A stretch of DNA of 64,000 nt from Pseudisothecium myosuroides. Taxonomy: Eukaryota > Streptophyta > Bryopsida > Hypnales > Lembophyllaceae. Below, in pieces: positions 35,964 to 48,824 of this stretch. A program made the position numbers and the translations under genes. The notes below the pieces were generated by a model. That model was not told the origin of the DNA. It searched no databases and worked only from the letters and a program-made list of their open reading frames with translations. The number at the start of each line of letters is the position of its first letter. Position 1 is the stretch's first letter. The stretch covers positions 3,224,001-3,288,000 of the forward strand of contig OX637287.1 in the NCBI GenBank assembly GCA_951799445.1. Reading direction: 5' to 3'.

Positions 35964-38900
35964 ATGGCAGGGAATGTGCTTTTCATTTCGATTTCCAGAT
36001 ATTTAATCCGTGCTGCACTTTTGTTGATGCTAAGCAACCTGCTGTATCTATGCGATGGTCAGTGGTGGTTTACTACAACGCAAGCACCTCCACCGTCGCC
36101 GACTGCCTCCCCTCCTCCGCCTGATTTTCCATCGAATTTTCGAGCCCTTCCACCTCCATCACCTTCCACCTCCGCAGTTTATTATTGGCCCACCCCACCC
36201 TCATCAACAGCCACTTTTGCAGGAGCTCCACCTCCAGCCAGCCCAAGCACCACCAGTACCAGACTCATTGTAATGTCTAGCTCTTTTTCATTCGGCCCTG
36301 AAACGATCTACACATCCGTGCAGGATGCTATCGATGCAGTCCCAGGTAAAAATTGCTTTACTCGTTATTTTGACAGATTTTTCCTTAACCCTGTGCTTGA
36401 AACTGATGTAATCCGGAGAGGTGCCTTCTAATCATCTCTTTACCTGTCCAATGCTTAGCAGAAGACAACACGGATCTGGTTACCATTGTGATTCTCTCTG
36501 GCACTTATACGTGAGTACATTTTAACTAAATCAAAATTTGCATTTCCTTTGCGTTGCATTTGACAAGGTTTTTGAGAAAATTAGATTTTCTGTGATTTTT
36601 GGACATCAATTGTAAATTCCATGTTGTGGATACTTGGAGAAGTCCCCATAAGTTTTATTTTCTCATGATCAATCTCCGTATGATGTCTAAATTTTTTTTG
36701 AAAACCATGTTTTTCCCCTAAGGGTTGCTGACTGGTGTGTTAAACAAATGAACAGGGAGAAATTGTCGATCCCATCCACCAAGCCTTATATTACACTCCA
36801 AGGAGTTGGAAGGGATTCAACTATTATCACGTACAATGATACTGCCAATAGTACTGGTTCTACTAAGAAGAGCGCCACATTCTCTGTCTATGCTTCCAAT
36901 TTCACCGCTCGGAACGTCACCTTCCGGGTACTTCTCAACTTCAATCTCCTCTCTAAATCAAGTTTTTGTTGCACTAGATTGAATGGAATTTATTATGACC
37001 TGGTCTGTGATCACAGGATTGCTTCGGTGACCTGGATATGGTTACGCAACTACAGGTCATTATTCGCCTTATTTTTCTTGAGTGTTTTCTCCTTCGTCTA
37101 TTCCTTGCTGTAAGATATTTAACTTTGTTTCCAGGTTGTTTGATCAGCCTTGAGTCCTGATGGTGCAGAATTCGGCACCGCATGCTACAGGAGGAGAAGT
37201 TGGTGCGCAAGCAGTTGCCCTGCGGATTTCTGGAGACATGGCAGCCTTCTATGGCTGCGGTTTCGTAAGCTCGCAGGATACTATCTGTGATGAAGCCGGT
37301 CGTCACTACTTCAGAGACTGCTACATTGAAGGGAATATTGACACAATCTGGGGTAACGGACAATCTCTGTATAAGGTAAGTACTTAATATATTAACTGTT
37401 CGTGGAATATTCAACCTCTGAATTTCCTCTAAATCATTGCAGTAGTATCTAAACTATTTCTTTTCTGTCTTCAAAAGTAGCTAGCCCTGTGTTGCAAACT
37501 TGCAGAGAGTCAACTGGATGCGTGGTCCTCCGGGTTAATCACCAAGTGCTTGAAGTAATAATAGTAATACTCCCTCCTTACCGAAATGAGTGTCCACAGT
37601 GTTGTTGAACATATTTGATACCAATTCATTTATCATATTGTGAAAAGCATAAATTCAGAAGGGTCCAAATTTTATATCACCAGAATCAATGAAGAACATT
37701 GCATGCCTTCATTGCAACCTAAATTAAAATTGGACAGGATAAAAACCTCCATATGACCTACTCAATACAACATCAAAAGACATGATGTCCAATTTAATAC
37801 ACTTATTTCGTAATGGAGGTCGTGAAACTTAAAGAATATCAGAGTTAAGAGTAGTAACTCCTCCAAAATATCTATGCCTCTCAAGGATATAGAGCACTCT
37901 TTTCTCTTTACGCGATCTTGAAGCTTCCTAATTGATTACCTTGCGGATGGAGTGGGCTATTCAATACTGTAACAATAAATTCACACAATGGATGGTTGAG
38001 TCATTGGGGGGCTAAAATCTACAAAGTCTCTTATGATGTTTCTAAGCCAGTGGATTTGTAATGCTAGAGTTTCGTTGGGGGGGTTCTTTCGCAGTATTGC
38101 GAAATAAATTCAACCGCAGGTAATAGCGGTGGTGGGAGCATCACGGCACAAGCTCGTCTATCCGAAAATGAAACCACTGGTTTTACATTTGTGGGTGGCT
38201 CCATTACGGGCACTGGCGAGAGTGTTCTTGGCCGTGCTTATGGTTTGTACTCGCGTGTTGTTTTCATTGATACATACATGGATGACGTTATTAATCCGGT
38301 GGGTTGGAGCGACTGGCCTGTAACCCAATCCGTGAGGTACCTAGCTCCAGATTTGTGATGATTCATCCTCAAATTAAATCCTGTACTAAATAACGGCACG
38401 ATTTGAACTAAATTTCTCATTTGCTAGCTTGAATTGAACATGAATGTTCATTTTCATGTCCTCCAAACAGACACTTTAAATTTCTTGGATTATCAATCGT
38501 GCTGGGATGAGTCTTCAGGGAGTCTGATTAGAATTTGAAGTTGAACTGAATTTGTCGTGTATTCCTCATGCAGCATTTCACGCCGCCTTTTGGACAACTC
38601 AACAATCAGGTACTTGATTTTTTTTAAATCATCGCTAATTCGTGGCTACATATTGATTATGAGGATATACAACACATGAAGAGCATTGCATAGGGTCAAG
38701 TTTTGGTACATCTCTAGGTCAGACTTTGAAAATTTATTAATATACATGGTGAAATGCATTGGAATTGTCTGTCGTTTACTTACAAGAACTTTAAAAAAGT
38801 AAGTGATATAAACTATGCTCAGCCAGTTTCTTCAACAGTCGCTATTAGGTGTTAATTTTAAACAAACTGTAAAATGGATGTCTGCAGACATCAGTACTAC

Positions 38901-39041
38901 GCCGAATATAATAACACGGGTCCAGGAGCGAACTTAACAACTCGAGTAAGCTGGATGTTTAATTTAACCAACGCTGACGCTGCCAACTTCTCAAGCACAG
39001 GTTTCATTGACGGACCATTATGGCTGACTTCGGAAACATGA
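35964..39041 (+). CDS. Pectinesterase (pectin methylesterase, CE8), secreted
   Basis: Seen: exons 35964-36345, 36462-36510, 36756-36927, 37169-37375, 38095-38336 and 38888-39041 join in phase (401 residues). The start at 35964 gives a signal peptide ([19 protein letters not shown]). A Pro/Ser-rich linker of about 60 residues follows, then the catalytic beta-helix. Motifs: [34 protein letters not shown] (catalytic Asp of QDT), NIDTIWGN (second catalytic Asp) and [13 protein letters not shown] (substrate-binding Arg). There is no PMEI inhibitor domain. Known: the enzyme removes methyl esters from homogalacturonan in the cell wall. The Pro-rich linker may anchor it in the wall (inference). The Trp usual after LGR-P is Tyr here. 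A 36-nt optional exon may exist at 38574-38609. All catalytic residues are kept, so it is probably active. Confidence 0.92.
38574..38609 (+). other. Candidate 36-nt cassette exon in the pectinesterase gene
   Basis: Bounded by CTCATGCAG and GTACTT, 36 nt (12 codons) and phase-compatible with the exons on both sides. Inclusion would insert [16 protein letters not shown] residues just before [13 protein letters not shown]. Skipping gives the normal family spacing, so skipping is the expected main form. Confidence 0.4.
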
Positions 39042-40099
39042 CCTGGCATCGTCTGTGCAATCTCTGCGTGTCTGGTTCCACTCCCTGACCACTTTCAAAT
39101 CTCTCAAAACCAGCATGATCTGTAGGCCAGCGACAGCTTCATCGTCTGACGAATACGTTTGATCAGAGTTCAATATCACAAGCCCGGATGATATTCGTTT
39201 GATGCGCGTTCGGATCTGGAGCTAATATGTTTATAAGCATGCTGATCTTTGTAAGAGATTATCATGCTGGGATTTTTAGAGTGGATAGGCGAGGGAAGAA
39301 CTAAAGAAGTGGATTCCTCAAAGATTTTTCAAGTGGCCATATGAACATTGGCACTTGTGCATTTTCTTGTTTCGACAAGATTTAGATTCAGAAATTGGTC
39401 ATACCATCAAGTGACGCATAGTTCATCAGTGTTCAGTTAGGTTTGAAATGTCATGAATTTGATTTTCTCTGGTCGTATTGTTTCAACTCCTATTCATATC
39501 TGAAGAGCCCAACCGAGAAAGTAGAATCTTTGGATACAGGAAATGACACCACCTGTGAGCAACTTGCAGATACCATCGCATTAGAACATGACAGACAACA
39601 CCAAGACCTAAACCTCGCCTTGGTTGACGGAATTGACTAATCGCCATTACAATGACTCAGATGTTTGCAGACAGTGTGAGATTGTGAAATCAGGTTAAAC
39701 AATCTCAAACAGTTAAAAAAGGGTGTAAAGTGAATGTAGAGCCTTGTTATGAGAAAAATACACTCCCAGGACACGGGAGTGGGGAGGGATGTTATTTCCC
39801 TAACGAGGCTGTTTGAAAACAACATTCTTTTAGAGTCAAATGATGTTCAAATGCCCAGAGCTTTGAAGCTAGGATTAGAATAGATTCGAGGTTTCGGTGA
39901 AACGATTGAAACTACGCCAATGTCACTGATACTCGCTATTTTAACAAATATGAGGTTTTGCATGTTTGCATTCTGAAGACATAACCTCAAGGTTTGGATC
40001 TTGTTCAATTATGCTCAAAATCAAGGGTACAAAAAGGATACCAGGGTATGAAAATATAACTATAGCTCTCCACATCCAACGCTTAATTGGTTGCCAGCC
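39042..40099. other. 3' flank of pectinesterase gene and spacer
   Basis: No supported gene. Short chance frames only. Confidence 0.35.
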
Positions 40100-41390
40100 C
40101 TACAGAAATGGAAATCCAGGAGAATATGTAAATATCAGGTAACAGTTACATACATCAGTGATTTCCAGAATCCAATCATGAACTCGCAATCTAATGGCAT
40201 TCACCCACTCGTAAATAATTATACTGCAATCTTCAAGTTTCAGGTGTTCGTCTTTCAAGAAGGTGAAGCCTTTCAACTTCCTCGTTAAAATATTCAAAAT
40301 ATCCTTGACCATTACCCATGCGTTTTGATCTGAACTGTTGGCATAAAAGGATGACATGCTTCGCCATTAATGTCACTCAAATCATACTGCTTTCGTGGAA
40401 AATGTATTCGACCAATGTTGTCTGATGTAGCTGCATACAAAACTCCCTCTGAAACTCGGAGAGTTTGCCGTCGAATCTCTTCAAGGTTCTTTAGAGTATC
40501 GCAACTTGGAGGAGGTTTGAATTTCACAATCTTTGCTCCATTCCTTGAATTCCTCAGGCACAAACTTCTTTGAGGCCGCACCAATTTGGTCACAATTCAC
40601 CAGCACAGCAACACAAATTCGTCAATCAACTTGGCGACCATATTCCTGGCAGTTCTAAAAGGCTCCATAACAAGTAGTCTACCTTTCCTTTCTTTAAATT
40701 TGAACGCACGTAGAGAATTGAAGGCAACTTCAATCCTTTTTATAGTTCAGGCAGTCTCCTTACCCTTCTCATTAATTTTCTCCGTGACTTCAAAATACCA
40801 GTCTTTGGACTTCCCTGCAACCGGGAAGTCCACAGGAATGAACCTCTGGCTTCCACTGAAAGATGATCTCACGTAAGCCATGTTTTCTCAAAGGCTTTGA
40901 GGAGTAGGCAGTCGGTGAAAATAACCACAAAATAACCCTCTCCACCTGCAAAATCTTCCTTGAAAAAATCCCACAGACGTGCACCTCATTTATCCAACTT
41001 TCCCCACTTGTGAACATACAAAATGTAGTTGTACTCCGTAATTCTCTAGACCTCGTTGAGGTTCAGAACTTATTCCTCGCCTCTGCATCTGAAACACGTA
41101 TGGCCATGTTCACCTTCGCCAAATCCAACGGTGCTTACAAAGACCAGGTCTTCATTCTCCTCGCTTGGAAATGATATCGGCTGTCCACGCACAATGCACT
41201 GGTTTGAAACTTGAAAGGCGCAGAATTCACATACCCTTTGATCAACATGCTGACCACGGTGGACTTTCCTGATCCGGTTCTTTGAAATAACACATGAAAC
41301 CTTCTTTTTCTTCATTTCATATAATATAATTTGAGTGGATACAACCCCAAAGAAGGCATGACTTCGTTGACATCCATCTGAGACAGTCTA
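40100..41390 (-). pseudogene. Broken P-loop GTPase-like gene
   Basis: Read on the minus strand, the upstream part has MDVNEVMPSLGLYPLKL, then a P-loop (QRTGSGKSTVVSMLIKG, near 41225-41280), then a G3-like motif VFVSTVGFGEGEHG. The G3 motif is in another frame: a shift lies near 41208. Further down, EYNYILYVHKWGKLDK meets a stop codon at about 40985 in frame with GARLWDFFKEDFAGGEGY. Later pieces (RFIPVDFPVAGKSKDWYFEV, VAVLVNCDQIGAASKKFVPE) sit in alternating frames. Known: GxGKST plus TxGFGE marks TRAFAC-class GTPases such as AIG1-like or related plant G proteins. Inference: a former gene, silenced by at least two frameshifts and one stop, with no long intact frame left. Several homologous pieces in the right order make a chance match unlikely. 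Confidence 0.65.
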
Positions 41391-43848
41391 CTAATCCCTA
41401 GAAATTTCAAACAACATTAGAAGAAGATTGTCACAACTGTGGCAGTGTTTCGAATGTACACTAAGCAGAGGACGCTACCCCCACTCACCCAAACTCTTTG
41501 CTTGCCACGAACCTACGTCGCCATTTCCCGACAGAATATTAAAAGCAAGACAGTGCCTACCTCCAACGCTGGCTGAACACTTGCATAAATTTGCAAGCTA
41601 ACAAAACTAGCTCCTGTGTCTGCACCTGGATATGACCCTTGCGCAAGAATACATCAGCAAAATCCAAGTCGTCTAGATTTCCAGAACTGAAGCGGGAGCA
41701 AAGTTAGAGTAATGTAAATATGATACTAGCTAGTATCTGCGAGGAATGAAGATCATTGTTTGCCGTGAGAAAGGAAGCAACGTACTTTAGGGATGGGCTC
41801 AGGTGTAAGAGTGCAATGCAAGCTCAGAAACTGCTGCCGCTGCCTGGTCTTCCAATTCACTTTAATTTTACAATTAAGAAGTTGTGTCTGCAAGCCCTGG
41901 CCCACGCAACAGCTAGCGGACGCAACAGTGACAATCTTTTCAGGAGAGCTTAATAACGGGTGTCTGTGTACTTCAGCCAAGCCTTGCAGAGATTTTTTCC
42001 ATGTAGACAGCAATGTCAGCAATTGACAGCCTTCATTTTCAGAAGATGCCAGCCCGCGGGGAATAGCTTAGCTCTTTGCCAGGCCCACCGCGTGACTGGG
42101 CTTTTGAACAGGATTTCTTAACTAAAGTACAAACGCTTTTTTTGCGTGGATCCCCGACCGGGGGATACGGTTGACACTGACGATCCAGACATGGAAAAGC
42201 TCATTGAGGAAGAGCTAGCTCACTCCGCAGGACGAAATTGACAAGTTGGAGAATCAGATGGAGGTGATGAAGTAATACGGGGGGTATATCAGAGCTTGCC
42301 ACTTCAATTCTACTGCTGCAAGATTTCGTTGTTTCATTTCATCTTGGGTCAGCGCAATTCTGAGCCAAAGAATCTCGTTTACTACCCCAGCCTGCGTTGA
42401 GTTTCCAAATTGCAGTTTCCTCATATTGCAAATCCGACAGCAAACTTTAATTAAGAGAAAGCCCGCATCCTGGGGCTGTGTTCGCAAATGTGGCCAATTT
42501 TTTTTTACGTTACAGAAAAAGGGAATACGGTACCAGAGTGTTCAACTTGAATTTTTAGCACACTGATTTAGCAGTGTTTCTAGCTTTCTGAAACTTGAAG
42601 CTCTACGCCCTGAAAACGTTTGTGCGAAGTGATCTTTGTGAAAATCGAAGCACTGGGCCCCGAAAATTAAGTTTTGAGCAAAACTGCACGCGGAGTTTTA
42701 TGATGACTGCCCCCTTCCAGCCATCCGAGAGCCAGGTCCCGGACGACATGAGCATCAAATCAAAATGCATAAAACTCATGTCAATTTCTTGTTATCTGCG
42801 TGTTTCAAAGTGCCAAAATTGTACTCCATAACATTCAACTGTACAAAACTCCCAAGACCAAGTTTGGACTGAATGATATAGAATTGCGTGTTTCAGATGC
42901 CCGATTGGAAAGTAACAACGTCTTGAATTTCCCTCAACGTAATGTACTAATTGACATGATCTCCGTTCAGATTATTTATTAAATTTCAGCCTCAATATAT
43001 AGACTTTTTTGTGCTTGCAGTAGACGGACCACACTCTTCGTGATACGAACTTCTTCCGTGATACCCCGTGATTCAGCTGCCAAATGGACATAACTGGACA
43101 ATGATAGTGTGTCAGGCTAGGCTGATGGTTCCACATATTAAGCTCTTAGTTTGCAATCTTCATCAACACCTGCTAAGTTAACTTACTGACGTTACGTTAT
43201 GAGGAGAAAATTAGGCTGGCCCTTGTGACTCTGGAGATGGCAACCAATTAGTTTTAACAGGAGTTTTGGCCTGCAAATGGTGTTAACTGAAGTTGTCCTC
43301 TCTCAACTCAAGGGGGTGCTTGCTGAGGAGCAGTTTCAGACTGTTGTGATAAAGTCCCACCCCGCCTTGCCAGCGCCTTGGTTGTAGATTATTGTTTTGT
43401 CTCTTGTTGTTTCACTTGCCAGCCCTGGTCGCTTCAGTTGCGGCTGAGTGGGCTCTGGCTTGTTCTCCTTTTTTTCTTGCAGTAAGTTAAAGGCTCCTTC
43501 ACTTGTGTCAAAACAAAAAAAGACTGTTGACGATGCAGTGCCAGGAGCTGTATGTGCGGCCGGACCAAAGACAGTATATGTCCAGAGCACTCCAGGAGTC
43601 CAGGCTCGTCAGCGGTTTGCTCAGGGCTCGGAATGATAATGGAATTGATGACTGGCGAAAAAACATGAGATTACTTTTAAAATTAAACATAAAAGTCACT
43701 CTTTTGAGTTTCGTCCTCAACACTGGTTTAGTCAGTCATTGATATCCTATTACCGGCAGTGAATCCAGAACTAGTTTATGGAATTTAGTGCAGTGTGCTC
43801 TCTTCAAGACAGACAAGCATCAACTTTGGCTACCTTGAGAGTGAGTAA
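41391..43848. other. Spacer with possible gene remnants
   Basis: At 42191-42272 (+) two overlapping frames read DDPDMEKLIEEELA and then PQDEIDKLENQMEVMK, which looks like a coiled-coil coding remnant with a frameshift. The open stretch at 41753-42022 (-) has no domain. A segment of about 45 bases at 43292-43335 (GTTGTCCTCTCTCAACTC) recurs near 48957. Nothing else is supported. Confidence 0.3.
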
Positions 43849-44344
43849 GAGCATCTGTAGTGCAACCCCGGTATATTGGCCGGTAACTATACAACTAACT
43901 TTTGAACTGTAAATAATATGAACTTGAAAATTGTCTCATTGGAAGCGCATCCAAAAGAACTTGGAGAAGGTATAAAAGAATTCAAAATTAGACATTGGAC
44001 AAATACTTCGAAAGCAAGGTAAAAATCTGAAATTATGAAGGTCTTAGCAAATCACGGTTACCAAAGCATGATTTGGCCATTGACCCTCCACATTTGGCTA
44101 CATTTAGAGGGTCAATGGCCAAATCATGCTTTGATAACCGTGATTTACTAAGACCTCTATAATTTCAAAGTTTTACCTAGTTTTTGAAGTACTTGTCCAA
44201 TGCCTAATTTTGAATTCTTTTATACCTTCTCCAAGGTTTTCAGATGTGCTTCCAATGAGACAATTTTCAAGTTCTAATCATTTACCGTTCAAAAGTTAGT
44301 GTACAGTTACCGGCCAATATACTGGGGTTGCACTACAGATGCTC
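43849..44344. mobile_element. Tourist-like MITE, 496-bp near-perfect hairpin, TAA target duplication
   Basis: The ends are GAGCATCTGTAGTGCAACCC and its exact complement. TAA lies at 43846-43848 and 44345-44347. The arms of about 240 bases pair with few mismatches around a short loop near 44090-44107. A TAA duplication and GAGCATC-type ends are typical of PIF/Harbinger-derived MITEs. Non-coding. High arm identity means recent insertion or recent formation. Confidence 0.88.
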
Positions 44345-44347
44345 TAA

Positions 44348-46617
44348 GTTAGTATCAAAGAAAAAAATAGAAAAGAAAGGATTTTGCAAGTTGTAAAGGA
44401 TTATTGGGAGTACTATAGTTAACACAAACCTGACTAAGTAGCTGCTAATTCCAATGTGGAGGAAGTTGCATCAAATAACTGGCTATCAAATTCTATTATT
44501 TGTTGTAGTTTTGGCTAAAATGTCTCCATTGAAGGCCCTTTTTTACAATGTACTAGTGGTGCAAGGATCTTTTTGGTAGAAACTTGGCTAATTTTAGCTA
44601 GTTAAGGGATGGTTGATTACTGGTAGAGAGGGCATAAACTTAGTAGAATACGATAACATTTTAATTTGTATTACTAATAATTCCTTCATTTCATCATAAA
44701 AAAAATCTTGATTGTAGATGGTCAAATAATGGATTGGTATTTGATTCACTTGGATTTTTAATGAATTTTCTAGATTTCTGGTAAACCATCTGTATATTTA
44801 ATTATAGATTCCGTTGTCTAGTTCCATAAATAGCAAAAAATTATGCATTTTTGTTTTATTAATTAATTTAAGCCAAACTCGCCATCTGAATACAATAGCT
44901 TAAAATAATGTGGCTTTGATAAGTTAGACTCACACACACTGATTGGATATGGTACTATGAGAAACAGACCTCAAGAAAATCACTTGTCTATAATACAAGG
45001 AACAACATTCTTCAGAGAGACAAAGAAGCCTCCTAGTGATTTGACCCTTTCACTCCCAAACTCTTTTTTGAATTTCTGCATATTTTTGTTCACATCTTTG
45101 AAAAAAAAAATTGATTTACTACTTTTTCTTGATTTCATCAAATTTGTCAATAAGAGTTGTTGCTTTTAACCTCTTAACGCTTTACCTCACTGTGGTAGAG
45201 CTATACTCTTCATTATATTTTGGTTTGGTCCATATTTCGTACTACATAGATACCATTATAGAATTTGAGATAATCTTGTTTAGTGCTGCTCCCATGATTT
45301 ATAGAATCCACACTCTTCAATGATCAAATCTTTTTTTTTACTTTGAATAGTGTTACAATTAGATTGCACAATAATCTCAAGTGCATATAAAATAACAGCC
45401 CGTCAATTATCAAAGTACCAATTCAACAATCACAATCACAATCTAACAATCAAATTGACAACCTCCAAAGTACAACATCATTGTACCACCACAAACCTAG
45501 AGTGAAGTACAATATATAATAATAGATGATAAAAGCTCTAGCTAGTCTAGCTCCATGTTTATAAGAAAAATATTATTTGAGAAACAACACTATATTGATT
45601 AAAGAGTGTAGCAAGCCTCAAAAGTACAAAATTAATGAGCTAGAGAATTACAAAAGTTTTAGATAATGCAAATGGAACTACGGAAGCAACTTCAACACTA
45701 TCAAGCCTAACTAAAGAAGTCAAATTCCAACTTTTGGATGACATGTTAGAGGAAGCAAATCAACTTTATTTCATCCAATTGTTTTGTGCATTGTCCACTT
45801 ATTCCTTTTACTTATTGTGTACTGAAAAATAACATCATGGGTGTCTTACATATTTTTGTATGAATTTGAATGTATGTACCACGGATGACCTTATACACAA
45901 TATGTACCTTACTCCTTGTACTAGATTTAAATTTCACCCATGATCTAATTTGAATTTGATTTCAATTGATGAAATGAAGGAAATTACATCTAATTTTTAA
46001 TCTAATTTGATTTTTTTTTAATTAAAAAAAATAGATATTTTGTTACAACTTGATCCTATTACCATGGTTCATTGCATTTTTATTTGTAGAATGATGCAAA
46101 AAAATGGATTACATTACAACATCCTTTACTACAATACACTCACAGTGAAATTTTCAACTAATTTTGTATTAGATATGAACTTTTTTCGCTTATTCTTAAA
46201 AATATCACGAGAATATCAATACTAAATGTGACAATTTCATAACTTATAGAAGACACGTGAATTCATCTCTTCAAAATAAAGTAAAATAATTATCACTCAA
46301 AAACAGTTTCAAAATAGGGGAATCAAAACAAAAAGAATCTTGAAATTACATGGTCATGGTCCTTTTCAGATTGACCTTCAAAGGACACTCAAAGCGTTTT
46401 GTGTCCTTTAGATGGTCTACTATGCTTTATACACATTAAAGAATCATGGATGATTATCATTCTATTTTTTTTGTGAAACTTTATTGATACGATATCCACA
46501 TCATTGAGTTAAGCTTGAGAAGTTCTTTTATTTTATATGGAATAGTTTATCAAAAAATTGGTAGAATAGCCATTGTATTTCAATACTTCAAGTAATTTTC
46601 CCTTAAAACTTGATTCG
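44348..46617. other. AT-rich spacer with decayed repeat
   Basis: No supported gene. Near 46150-46370 it carries the decayed repeat also seen at 19.1, 46.97 and 47.25 kb (CTTCAAAATAAAGTAAAATA and neighbours). The open frames at 44957-45323 are AT-rich chance frames. Confidence 0.4.
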
Positions 46618-48824
46618 TTAGAAAAAATCTAGGGCCTCCAGAGGGCTGCTCCACAGCCCTCCAGGGTACCCTAAAATTTTTTTATTTTTGCTAAAAAATT
46701 TGTTTTTCCCCTATTCCCGCCTAGCTGAAACTGCAACGACAATGGCGCAGGAATCAAAATTTACGAGTAAAAAATTTAATAATAATAATAATTTATTCTT
46801 ACAAAAATTATTTTTTTTTAAAATTAAAAAATATAATGAACTTCTACTCTGGAAATTTTAGAGTTTTTGAATATGATTTGTATTTGATATGAATTTGCTT
46901 CATTTTTTTTCCAAAAACTCATGGTAGTTTAAATTTTGAAAGCAAAATTGAACATTTTAATGACAAATATTAGATATGGGATTTCATCTCTAAAAAATAA
47001 AAATAAAAACTTCATCAATAAATAGTGAAGAGATAGAGCATACAAAGCGAGGAACTTTCAAAATTGACACAATAACTTTGGTTTATATCATGAAGTTCTA
47101 AACTATAATATACATCTATGGAGAAAATTTTATATTTTTCAAGTATATTTTGTATTTGATATGAATTTTTTTCATTTAAGAAAACCAATTTGTAGTAATT
47201 TCAAATTTTACCCACAAAATTTGAAAATTCTATAACTTGAAGTAGACATATGACTTCATCATTGGAAAATAAATTTAAAAAATTTCATTCATATTGAGTT
47301 GTAAAATGACAGCAAACAGAGTGATGACAATTGAGTCTTGAAACTAACGGTCATCGGCTTGTCCTTACATGATTAATGATCCATCTCTACAAAATCCTAA
47401 ACCATACAGATTCCAAATTATTTAAGAAATTATTTTTCCAATTTTTTGCATAGGGGAAAGGAGAACCTTGAAGAATATTTCTATTTCTATCACCTACAAA
47501 AAATTATTTTCTTGAAAAGAATTAACTATTTAGAATAAATATAGTGATATTGCTAGTGAGTTAGAAATAGTCTCATGTGTCTATTCCACACCATATTATG
47601 CAAAATTGCTTAAAATGTTGGTCATAGACCATGACTCCACCTTATCTACCTTGCACCATATCACCCACAAAGGTAGGGACTCCCAAGCGCCACTTTATTT
47701 GTCATATCATAGTTACTATTATTAGACTCATCAATTAAATTTTTTGTATAAAGGGCGCATATGGGAGTTTTTACCTTATACTAAGTAATATTGCCCGCAA
47801 TAGTAGGGACTCCCCAAAATGCTACTTTTTTTGCATCAGATTGTAGTTATTAGACTTGCCAAGTTTTTGGGTCCTAGGTGCATTTGGAAGTCTCTACCTT
47901 AGCGGGAGTGGGCATTTTCTTAACTTACATGAACAAGCCTAGATGTAGTGGTCCCCAATTGACATGGAAGCTAAGTCTATCAATTCCTTTGGTTTATCTC
48001 TATTTAAGGTAATTTCACCTTATTTCAACCACTTTCTCAAACCGTGCAGTCTAGATTCTTGCTTAAAATGTACTTCCACTATTCATGAGAATCTATGGAT
48101 GGTTGCTCTAAAATCCTAAATCCTATTTTTAGTACTTTGAAAATTTGTAGTTTATTCAAATATGCATTTTAATCTAGAATCTCCTTTTGACTACCAAGAA
48201 GAACCTTCAAAAAGTTTTTCAATATACTAATGGGAACCATGCTCAATTGTTTAATTGTGTCTTAAGGTAGGAGGCTTGAACTTCGATAGCGCATTAAAAG
48301 CAAACAAGACTCAGAGGTACATTTTGCTTTCTTCAGTGTACCAACTATGCACATTTCAAGAGGTGGTCGCTTTTGATGACCACAAATGACTACTTCTTTC
48401 CAACCTCAAAAATTTGCAACTAATTCTATAAAGGTCCAAAAAATATGAAATGAATTGGGTTAGATGTCAATTCCATTTGTCTTTCAAGGAAAATTTACTG
48501 AAAAATATTTCAACATGTTTTACCTCCCCAAAATTCAGTTTCAGTGCTTACATGGTTGCTTTATGAACCTCCTACCTTAGTGCCAGAGGCCCAAGAGGGG
48601 ACACATGCAAAAACGGTCAGAAATCGCGAATTTTATTTTATTTTATTTTATTAAAAAATTTAATAATTTTTTTACTCATAAATTTCGGTTCCTGCGCCAC
48701 TGTCGCTGTAGTTTTGGTTGGACAGGAATAGGGGGAAAACGAATTTTTCAGCAAAAAAAAAGTAAATTTCAGGATACTTTGGAGGGCTGTGGAGCAACCC
48801 TCCAGAGGCCCCAGATTTCGCTAA
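46618..48824. mobile_element. 2.2-kb region flanked by about 180-bp inverted repeats
   Basis: The left arm starts TTAGAAAAAATCTAGGGCC. The right arm is the complement of TTAGCGAAATCTGGGGCC. Pairing continues through GCTGCTCCACAGCCCTCC and the CGCAGGAA/TTCCTGCG region to about 46800 and 48640. The interior is AT-rich, carries two decayed copies of the repeat at 19.1 kb, and has a MITE at 48262-48580. No transposase is visible. Either one non-autonomous element with long terminal inverted repeats, or two separate 180-bp elements in opposite orientation. Confidence 0.55.
48262..48580. mobile_element. TTAAGG-type MITE, copy G2, nested
   Basis: The ends are TTAAGGTAGGAGGCTTGAAC and the complement of CTAAGGTAGGAGGTTCAT. 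The interior matches the element at 13297-13647 (CAAAAAATATGAAATGAATT, then CTTTCAAGGAAAATTTACTG). The right TTAA has mutated to TTAG. It lies inside the 46.6-48.8 kb inverted-repeat region. Confidence 0.75.

Noticed and set aside
42191..42272. Coiled-coil-like coding remnant (MEKLIEEELA, DEIDKLENQM)
   Set aside because: Too short and frameshifted to call a gene; mentioned only in the spacer entry.
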